Below are positions 57,801 to 64,000 of a DNA stretch of 64,000 nucleotides, one piece after another. Position 1 is the stretch's first letter; each line of letters begins with the position of its first letter. The stretch spans positions 129,501 through 193,500 of the forward strand of contig WPIO01000153.1 of assembly GCA_009760855.2 (NCBI GenBank). Reading direction: 5' to 3'. The translations under genes and the position numbers were made by a program. The notes beneath the pieces were generated by a model. The model was not told where the DNA came from and made no database searches. It was given only the letters and a program-made list of their open reading frames with translations. The stretch is from Cristatella mucedo (lineage: Eukaryota > Bryozoa > Phylactolaemata > Cristatellidae).

Positions 57801-59705
57801 TGTTGCTGTCTGCTTCGCTGCGAAAGAGAGACATAATCTGATGCATCAGCGCCGCGGCAACACAGAGCGACGAGTGCTGTCACGGAAGTTGAAGGCTGCT
57901 CCGAGACGCCGCGCGATAGCCTGCTCAGCTTCTCGTGGCAGTGCTCGAGTAAGCAATCGTGGCAAGCACGTCCAATGGACTTGTACCGCCAGTCCCTCAG
58001 CGAGCCAGCACAGATCAGCCACGATCGCTCTCATAATCGCAACAGCGTGCATTTTGTATATCTTAAAAATGTACTAGCCGATTTAACACACTCTTTGCAT
58101 AGCGACAGACGAGCCTTTACGGCTATCACCACCGCCTGCTGCGGTAACAAAGGATCGCCCACCGAAGGATTAAAAACACGACCTCGGGACCGAGGTCGTG
58201 AAAATTAACCGCCTTACCTAGTGCCATCACGGCTTAATCAAGCGGTGCCCTGAAACCTTCGATGCACATAGAAAATAGAGAGCACTAGGTGAGCAGTAGG
58301 GTAATAAATTGGCACGTGCATGCAATCATAGACGAATGGAGAAGTATTGCAAATAGAGCGTAGGCGTGGCCATGCAGCATAATACTAGCACGCATTATAG
58401 CACCCTGGGACAACCAAAGCTCTTTCTACGCATTCACTGCATGCGTGCTGAAAAAGAATAGTGACAATTTGTTACCAATTATATTCGCAGTGTCAGCGTG
58501 CATGTTCGCTCTCAGCGGACGAGTGCAGACAAAGGAGAAGCAATGAGAAGGATGTGGCTTCCGGCTTTTTTCAAATACCATCAAGTCAGGCTATTTCGAG
58601 GCGCCGGTCGGATGTCCGGGCTTCAGTGGCGTGCAAACATAAGGCAAGATATTCAAATGATTTAAAATTAGTTAGTGGCACAACTAAACAATCAAAGTCG
58701 GAATAGGTACTATGCCATGTCGAAATGAGAAGCATTTCGGGTAGATAAGATGGATCAAGATAATGACAGTTAAGTGGGTGACAAACTTGTAGTTAATAGG
58801 GTGCTTGGCCTTTTTTTGAGCATCCTTTTCTACATCATACGTTTGGTGCCATGCTCTATGGCAAGTAACTACTATAAGGAAAAAAAGTAACGGCTAGCTA
58901 CTATTTAGGGTAGGATATACCCCAGAAGAAGCTTTGACTAGTGTGGCACGGCACGGCATGGCAGCTTTGTTATTGCTTGTTAAAAATTGTTAATTTAAGT
59001 AGTCTTCTATGCATTTGTTTAATTGCCAAGTTCTCGAAAGAAGAAACTACGAACAGCTTTATAAAATATTCACAACTTAAATTGATAATTTACTACTTCC
59101 AAAGCATTTCTGACTGCAACACAGTTAATAAATATGAGGATTCCTGTCAAATTTCTCCGAAATGCATGCTGCTGGTAAATAGAGCCTATACTTATCGAAT
59201 AAAAAACGGCAATTTGTGACAGCTATGCAATGTAATAAAGCGTTAAACAGAGGGAGGTTTTATTCTGGAACTAAGTCTGGAAAACCTATCACATGCCACT
59301 AGCAATTGAGGTAATCCCCTGAACAGTGTTTCATTGGATTCTTCACCCCAAGTTGGTAAAGGTATTCCCCGTCAGCATAAGAACACTTTGCAATTTAAGA
59401 TAGCTTAAAAACCTATTGCAAAAATTTCTTTACTAAAGCGCCCTATATTGCTACAATTCGTTCTGCGCCAAGCCACGAGAATCTGCGCGGTAGCGGGAGG
59501 AGGAGGAACTTTGGCTGAACCGCGGAGCCGCCTCATCCTTCCTTCTTCCTCTTGTGAGTCTTTAAAATAGTGGTGGCTAAATTTCCTTCACTTTATCAAG
59601 GAAATGTGACCGCGTGTTCCCCTCATTCTCTACTTACTTTAGTCGGGCGTATACCGTATGCACTATCTGAGGCAGCTGCGCCTGAAGCTTTGCGGCGGTG
59701 GCCAT
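51278..59705 (-). CDS. SPATA17: SPATA17 homologue (IQ-motif protein), 7 coding exons
   Basis: Coding exons in order on the minus strand: 59705-59638, 57817-57728, 56762-56681, 54685-54531, 53206-52888, 52402-52254, 51440-51278. They total 1,026 nt (341 residues plus stop; the human protein is about 361), and every junction phase fits. IQ motifs: 35-53 (AAVKIQSWYR, second half degenerate), 62-73 (IQRYFRGFLGRK, canonical) and 98-109 (IQKTWQGFYARK). A charged helix about 133-165 precedes HYLVSTAVVPSIYNSPYR. The start MATAAKLQAQ resembles the vertebrate start. SPATA17 proteins bind calmodulin through IQ motifs and act in sperm and cilia; the role here is inferred. An X-box-like palindrome lies just upstream. 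AATAAA on this strand at 50988-50983 is a plausible polyadenylation signal. Tail to tail with WDR26. Confidence 0.92.
52254..52402 (-). CDS. SPATA17: SPATA17 coding exon 6
   Basis: Residues 239-287 plus two bases: GPFKEPAVVRAQRYKPFKPT, LRVETSYASVEEAREAMRR, then NEWLTRLIDT. Acceptor CTCTCCCGCAG, donor GTAAGT. Strong match to the RY-P--PTLRV block of the family. Confidence 0.93.
52684..52712. repeat. (GGAT)n
   Basis: Six to seven GGAT units in SPATA17 intron 5, 175 bp after exon 5. Confidence 0.95.
52888..53206 (-). CDS. SPATA17: SPATA17 coding exon 5 (charged helix, YNSP block)
   Basis: Residues 132-238: a Lys/Gln-rich helix, RKHHYLVSTAVVPSIYNSPY, then a variable segment ending SLPPLPKRPQ. 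The acceptor CTTGAAG is pyrimidine-poor, but it gives exactly the vertebrate spacing between IQ3 and HYL-ST. The donor is GTACGC. Confidence 0.9.
53375..53530 (-). mobile_element. SINE-beta, in SPATA17 intron 4
   Basis: Reverse strand: tail stem-loop, GGCTCGCGCCCGCGACC, CCTGGGTCAAAT head. Confidence 0.8.
53942..54024. repeat. (GT)n flanked by a 16-bp inverted repeat
   Basis: AAAGCATCTGCTACAC (53942-53957) and its exact reverse complement (54009-54024) flank about 50 bp of GT. SPATA17 intron 4. Confidence 0.95.
54110..54270 (-). mobile_element. LINE-A tail, in SPATA17 intron 4
   Basis: Reverse-strand stem-loop with loss of one arm, followed by 3' UTR sequence. Confidence 0.65.
54328..54400. 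repeat. (GCGTGC)n-type array
   Basis: Alternating purine-pyrimidine CG/TG run, a potential Z-DNA former. SPATA17 intron 4. Confidence 0.9.
54531..54685 (-). CDS. SPATA17: SPATA17 coding exon 4 (IQ motif 3)
   Basis: Residues 81-131 plus two bases: NEYNAMAAKIQKTWQGFYAR, then KYVFDYYAFKRYLNALQ. Acceptor TTTTTCAG, donor GTACGT. Spacing from IQ2 equals that of the vertebrate protein. Confidence 0.94.
54754..54922. repeat. (GA)n/(GACA)n array
   Basis: Pure GA, then GACA and GATA variants, then GA again. SPATA17 intron 3. Confidence 0.97.
56104..56280 (+). mobile_element. SINE-alpha (tRNA-derived)
   Basis: Best copy. A-box-like GATGGCACACTAGATAAGG near the start and a perfect B box GGTTCGATTCC (56166-56176). 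Then a body with CACTGCAAGCGGTGGTGATAG and a tail CAGCTAGGATTTTTT. RNA polymerase III promoter boxes show a tRNA origin; it is not a functional tRNA because no cloverleaf closes. Confidence 0.88.
56285..56520 (-). mobile_element. LINE-A 3' end, in SPATA17 intron 3
   Basis: (TAA)n, stem-loop and 3' UTR; abuts the end of a SINE-alpha copy. Confidence 0.8.
56681..56762 (-). CDS. SPATA17: SPATA17 coding exon 3 (IQ motif 2)
   Basis: Residues 53-80: HLNNCALVIQRYFRGFLGRK, then AFRIFLK. Acceptor ATTGCAG, donor GTAATG. The canonical IQxxxRGxxxR is complete. Confidence 0.93.
57372..57545 (-). mobile_element. SINE-alpha, in SPATA17 intron 2
   Basis: Full reverse-strand copy with (ATTT)n-type tail, B box and A box (GGTGCGCCATCACGGC). 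Confidence 0.88.
57728..57817 (-). CDS. SPATA17: SPATA17 coding exon 2 (IQ motif 1)
   Basis: Residues 23-52 plus two bases, with HKAAVKIQSWYRKLRTGAYI. The acceptor is a pyrimidine-rich TCTCTTTCGCAG; the donor GTCGGT is weak but in phase. AAVKIQSW is nearly identical to vertebrate SPATA17. Confidence 0.92.
58066..58240 (-). mobile_element. SINE-alpha, in SPATA17 intron 1
   Basis: Full reverse-strand copy; B box mutated (AAGGATTAAAAACACGACC). Confidence 0.83.
58381..58800 (-). mobile_element. LINE-A 3' end, degenerate, in SPATA17 intron 1
   Basis: Worn reverse-strand tail, 3' UTR-like stretch, and scraps of the C-terminal coding region near 58650-58790. Confidence 0.5.
59638..59705 (-). CDS. 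SPATA17: SPATA17 coding exon 1
   Basis: ATG at 59705-59703, then MATAAKLQAQLPQIVHTVYA and RL plus two bases. The donor on this strand is a strong GTAAGT (59637-59632). The MAT-A-LQA start matches the family. Confidence 0.85.
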
Positions 59706-59736
59706 GTTGTATATATTGACAGGAAGAGGGTGGTCA

Positions 59737-59753
59737 CCGTTGCCAGGCAACGG
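59737..59753 (-). promoter_or_regulatory. X-box-like palindrome upstream of SPATA17
   Basis: CCGTTGCCAGGCAACGG is a perfect 17-bp palindrome around one central base. It carries the GTTGCC and GGCAAC half-sites bound by RFX factors, although the usual spacer is 2 bp rather than 1. It lies 31 bp before the SPATA17 ATG. RFX control of a ciliary/sperm gene is expected from the family; binding here is inferred. Confidence 0.75.
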
Positions 59754-59959
59754 CAGAGCGCTCAACGCGCACCTCGCCGTCGACGCCGACTGGAGCAGCT
59801 GTTTGACAAACAGACCGGCAGTTTAGATATGGCGAATTCTTTTCAGTTACCTAGAATTACAATTAAAACTGCTGATCATCTGCAGATTAGCCGATGAGCC
59901 GTTCCGATCTATTTGGGCCCGGTTGTGGGCCTGTGTGAAAAATAGCCAGGTTCAAAATA

Positions 59960-60110
59960 CTACTCATTTGCATAGCACCCTAATCGAACGTAAGCTCCGT
60001 TCAGGCGCTTCAAATGCGCCACGGGGCTCGAGTCGACGACCGCGGTTATAAAATGCATTCACCTTGACCTTCGTCATGGCGTGCACCGTCCAGGCCGTTT
60101 TATGTCGCCG
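59960..60110 (-). mobile_element. SINE-beta
   Basis: Reverse strand: tail stem-loop (59971-60010), GGGCTCGAGTCGACGACC, worn head. Starts about 250 bp upstream of the SPATA17 start. Confidence 0.75.
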
Positions 60111-60136
60111 CCGCGGGATAAAAAATAATAAGAGGA

Positions 60137-60192
60137 CCGGTCGATCGACGATCGATCGATCCACCGAGGTCGATCGACGATCGATCGGCAGG
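60137..60192. repeat. GATCGATCG palindromic direct repeat
   Basis: GGTCGATCGACGATCGATCG occurs twice, separated by about 12 bp; each unit is largely self-complementary. Confidence 0.9.
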
Positions 60193-60856
60193 GAGATTGA
60201 GCTCATTCACTTAGCCCTAGGACCGCGGGAGAAAGAGAGAGCGCTAGTCTTCGCTTACCAAATCAAAATGGATATGAATGGCTCGGGCGGAGCGTACATT
60301 TATTTGCACGGGTAACGATTAGTAGACAGACGCCGCGTCGGACGTTTGCCATTTCGCAGGATCGCCATATAGAACCGCTTAGACCGACGGTTCTCTCAAC
60401 CTTCCTAATCCCGCCAACCCTTTAATGCAGTTTTTCATGTTATGGCTACCCCCCAATCGTAAAATTATTGTGTGCGAAATGTGGAAATGCGTGCTTTCCC
60501 ATGGTCCTAGACGACCCCTGTTAAACGGTCGTCCCCCACCACACGGAGTCACGAGACCGCGAGGTTGAGAGCCGCTGGGAGCCTACATCAAAATCCCACT
60601 TGTAGGCGTGCTTCAAGTGCGCTTCGCGAATGACGGTCGAGGTGGCAAATGTTCGGCTTCACCTGCCCGAGTTGCAGTCATAAGCGTGTTTAGAAGTTGA
60701 AAAAACAGCAATCTTTTTTTAACGACGCCAATGTTCTTCGGGGTGACCGCTGCAAACTAAACCGAGGAAAAGCTTTGCGTTCTTAAAATAAGCGCATCGT
60801 CGGCTCGACGTAGAGTCGCAACGGCTCTGCTGGATTTTCCGTTGATCCGTGGCAAC

Positions 60857-60859
<3 letters not shown>

Positions 60860-60951
<92 letters not shown>
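60860..60951. repeat. (GA)n microsatellite
   Basis: About 90 bp of pure GA. Confidence 0.98.
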
Positions 60952-60953
<2 letters not shown>

Positions 60954-61071
60954 ATCTCGTTGGACGGAGAGGAACGGGCACTCAGCGACAACACGGACAT
61001 GTTCGAACGATGTGAGATTCACTCGTGAGTTTCCGGTAGATCGTCACTGAAAGCAGCTCAAGCTTCGAGCG

Positions 61072-61255
61072 AGCCGCGATGGCACGCGCACTCGGTAAGG
61101 CGGTTGCTTTTCACGACCTCGGTCTCGATGTCTTGGGTTCAAATCCTGCGGTGGGCTATCCTTTATTGCCGCTACTGCAAGCGGCGGTGATAGCCGTAAA
61201 GGCTAGTCTGTCGCTACAAAAATGACGCTGTTAAATCAGCTAGTATTTTTATTCA
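61072..61255 (+). mobile_element. SINE-alpha
   Basis: GAGCCGCGATGGCACGCGCA head, GGTTCAAATCC B box (61137), common body and tail. Confidence 0.85.
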
Positions 61256-61624
61256 GTCGGCTATAGAACTCTGCACCGTAACATCCTCGCGGCTGCATGG
61301 AGTTGCAGGCAGAAATGCATTGCATTACATGTGCCCTTTACTCCAGAGTTCAGAGCCAAAACGCTTACTGCGCTTCCTCTGCGTAACCTCTAACCTTCCT
61401 CTGCGTCGCCGGATTAACCCTCAGATAAGAACGAGTCGAGCTGTCGTCAGCACTTTCTTACCATCTCACGGTAGAAGTACCAGGTGTGATGCAGGCGAAT
61501 CTATAGCCGCCTCGCGTCCTTCGGTGCAGCACTGTGAATTCGACAGCGAAGTCGTGCAGCGAGCCCTGCGAAATAAAGCTTTAGAGCTCTAGCGGCTTCT
61601 AACAAAACGGAGGCACGCCTTCTA

Positions 61625-61675
61625 ACGAAAAGTTTCTAGCGCCTTCTAGCGCCTTCTAGCGCTCTAGCGGCTTTC
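61625..61675. repeat. 10-bp tandem repeat
   Basis: TTCTAGCGCC three times plus variants. Confidence 0.9.
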
Positions 61676-62494
61676 GTTTCGCGTCACTCGACGAAATTTC
61701 GGAGAAGCGACGCCACAACGTTACGCCACACTGGCGGCGTAACGTTGGACGTCGCGGCGGCTCCAGAAGTCCAGTCGCAAGAAGAGGCCCGAGCAGGCCA
61801 GCGCGGCGGCTGATGCGGCGCGCGGTAAACGGCTGGTAAACGCACCTCGTGTCGTACTTTCTTAGAGCGTGAGCTTTCTCTCGCTCTCGCACGCTGTCCA
61901 CTTTGGAGTCTCTGTGACACGTGACTGCGTTCGCTGTGAGCTCTTTGAGCAGAAAGCATTCGCAGCACTCGCGGATCGCCGTAGCAAAGCGGCAAGCGGC
62001 CGTAAACGGTGGCGACTCAATGCTAAATGCCCACATTGATGAACAGTGAATTCTCACGCCATGTGACCGGAAACTGCCACATTCCTAATCCATGAATGAA
62101 CCAGATGAGCCGGATGAAACCAACAAGCGACACTTCACTGCAACTTGAGCATCTGGGCCATCAACGAATAGTACAGCCAAAGAAGCGGTCTTTGCAAAAT
62201 TGCAAGATTGCACAAGGCCAAATCAGGCTTTGTGCAATCGTGGTGGCTTGCCTCAAGGGGACTCCTACAGATAAACATTCATTTTGGAGGCTACAATGCG
62301 GCGTCTTGTCCCAATAGCATGCAAGGGAAACAACTTGAACCTTTCCACGTAATAACGAATTTCTTCTCCGTCCCCGAATCTTAAAACGGAATGTTTTTTA
62401 GCCATCCCATCGCCACTGTGATATTTGCCAAACAGCACGGTTAAAACAAACCAAATAGCCAGTGGATTCATAAACAGGGACTTTCGTGGCGCGA

Positions 62495-62565
62495 AGGAAA
62501 TGTAAAGTGCCTAGTAAGAGACTGTGTTCTCTGAGGACGCTATAAACATCAAATGTAAAAATAAT
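62495..62565 (+). mobile_element. LINE-A or SINE-beta tail only
   Basis: AAATGTAAAGTGCCTAG, AGAGAC, TTCTCTGAGGACGCTATA: the shared stem-loop without a head, followed by AT-rich sequence. Confidence 0.6.
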
Positions 62566-63539
62566 ATATTAAATAAAATCAAATAATTTAGTAACACCAA
62601 ATAAAAAATAAAATAATAAATTATAACAACAAATAGAAATAATAATTAAATAGTCAAATATAGATAGAAAATACTAAATAGTATTGTTATTATCATTATT
62701 AAAGCATCGACGATTTCGCCGGTCAAGTCGTCAGCTGACAGTTCCTTTGACACAAACAATGTCGTTATCCACACGGACGAATGTAAATCGGTACCGGAAC
62801 TGTCGGCCTCTCTTCAACGAAGACTCAGAAACCAAACGCTGTTGTACTTCTACGTCCAAGACTCTCGAGCTAGACTTAGCAAACGACCGCAATAAGCACC
62901 GCTTAGGCCACACTTCCGTTGCTTTGGACACTCTGAGCGGTGCGTACAAAAATGATATAACGAGGTGGCGAGCGGTAAAGGCTATTGCGGACAGGTTTAA
63001 TTCGACCGCCGGTAACTGCGTTCGCGGAAGCCGAGGCCGGCCGCAGAGCTGTGCACCAACGAAGGCTTGGCCCAACCTACCTAGTAGGGCAAGTAATTTC
63101 CCGCGAGCGCTCAGCGGGCGGAGCGAGTGGGATGCAAGACTTAAAGGCCAAGGCCACGATTGCCGTGTCGACCTCCTACAAAAAAAGAAAACCGAAATAG
63201 GGCTCCAATAGGTAGGCAGCAAGACTTTCGTGCTAATCTGGCTTTACAGTTTCCTTGCCTAGCCACCGGAGAGTCCTGGCGTCATAAAATGGCAGTTGAG
63301 CTGAAGGGACTCAGGCAGCACGCGATGGCAGCAGCGCGACGAAGAGCGTGGGAGCCCCCACAAGCGAGTCGTGACAACGGCATTGTTATTATTATTATTA
63401 TTATTATAGCACTGCATAATACGCAGGTACGACCATAACATATATACGCAGGTATGCTCAAGCGAGCAAGCGAAACGGACGGACGTAGCGGTATTATCTG
63501 TCGTGGAAGCAGGTCCGGATATGATTATCCGGATATCCG

Positions 63540-63725
63540 GATAATAATAATAATAATAATAATGTACTTGATAAAGCGCCCTCAGAGAACTTAATCTCTT
63601 TCTAGGCGCTTTACATTTGCTGCAAAGGGAAATGCAATTGAATGGTAAGTAAAATCATGCTTGAAAAACAAACAAAATGAATAACATGGTTAGGGGTGAC
63701 ATGCACAGGGTCTGCATGCAATATC
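63540..63725 (-). mobile_element. LINE-A 3' UTR and tail
   Basis: (TAA)n, well-preserved stem-loop, 3' UTR to the CATGCACAGGGTC region. It is cut off by a GA array. Confidence 0.85.
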
Positions 63726-63759
63726 TCATCTACTGGCCAGTTGATAAGAGGGAAAGAGA

Positions 63760-63956
<197 letters not shown>

Positions 63957-64000
63957 TGGATCGCGTGCGTACGGGCCGACGCACAGGCAGAAAGTTGGCA

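Larger units (their letters stand above)
60193..63539. other. Region upstream of SPATA17, no gene recognised
   Basis: Outside the GA array, SINE-alpha and LINE-A tail listed separately, nothing was identified. A 175-codon plus-strand frame at 62684-63211 overlaps a minus-strand frame of similar length; neither shows a motif. AT-rich 62560-62700. Confidence 0.5.

Noticed and set aside
62265-62471. 68-codon minus-strand frame with protein-like composition
   Set aside because: It reads plausibly but has no known motif and no splice partner. It lies upstream of the SPATA17 start, which is already complete.
62684-63222. Two long overlapping frames on opposite strands
   Set aside because: Mutual shadows; part of the sequence recurs at 10.2 kb, which points to a repeat and not a gene.

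Overview
The window is nuclear DNA of an animal. Genes are split by GT-AG introns, and non-LTR retrotransposons, tRNA-derived SINEs and long (GA)n/(CT)n arrays fill most of the rest. The two recognisable host genes, WDR26 and SPATA17, have close animal homologues. The WDR26 protein is clearly divergent from the vertebrate one, so an invertebrate is likely. The phylum cannot be fixed from the sequence alone.

Layout. 1-11.9 kb: no host gene seen; LINE and SINE fragments, a repeated GC-rich module and microsatellites. 11.9-45.0 kb, plus strand: a WDR26 (GID7-type) gene. I assembled it by hand into 13 coding exons with compatible phases: 1,761 nt including the stop, 586 residues, with LisH, CTLH and seven WD40 repeats. 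Its introns hold nearly all the LINE-A and LINE-B copies, including a reverse-transcriptase frame with one nonsense codon. 45.0-51.0 kb: LINE debris and unassigned sequence. 51.0-59.75 kb, minus strand: a SPATA17 gene in 7 coding exons (1,026 nt including the stop, 341 residues, three IQ motifs). A 17-bp perfect X-box-like palindrome lies 31 bp before its ATG. 59.8-64 kb: SINEs, LINE tails and GA arrays, no gene recognised.

The two genes converge tail to tail and have unrelated jobs: an E3 ubiquitin ligase subunit and a calmodulin-binding sperm/cilium protein. Mobile DNA forms a system of its own. LINE-A (L2/CR1-like) ends in a stem-loop plus (ATT)n. SINE-beta (tRNA-like head) ends in a near copy of the same stem-loop, as expected of a SINE using LINE-A reverse transcriptase. 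SINE-alpha has an unrelated tail. LINE-B ends in a different palindrome plus a TACAT-type tail. Copies are nested and tandem, often joined at (ATT)n tracts. One LINE-A copy contains a short hAT-like MITE with a clean empty-site comparison.

No search could be run. Family names rest on protein motifs and exon-by-exon comparison with remembered homologues. Repeat edges are approximate, usually within 10-30 bp.
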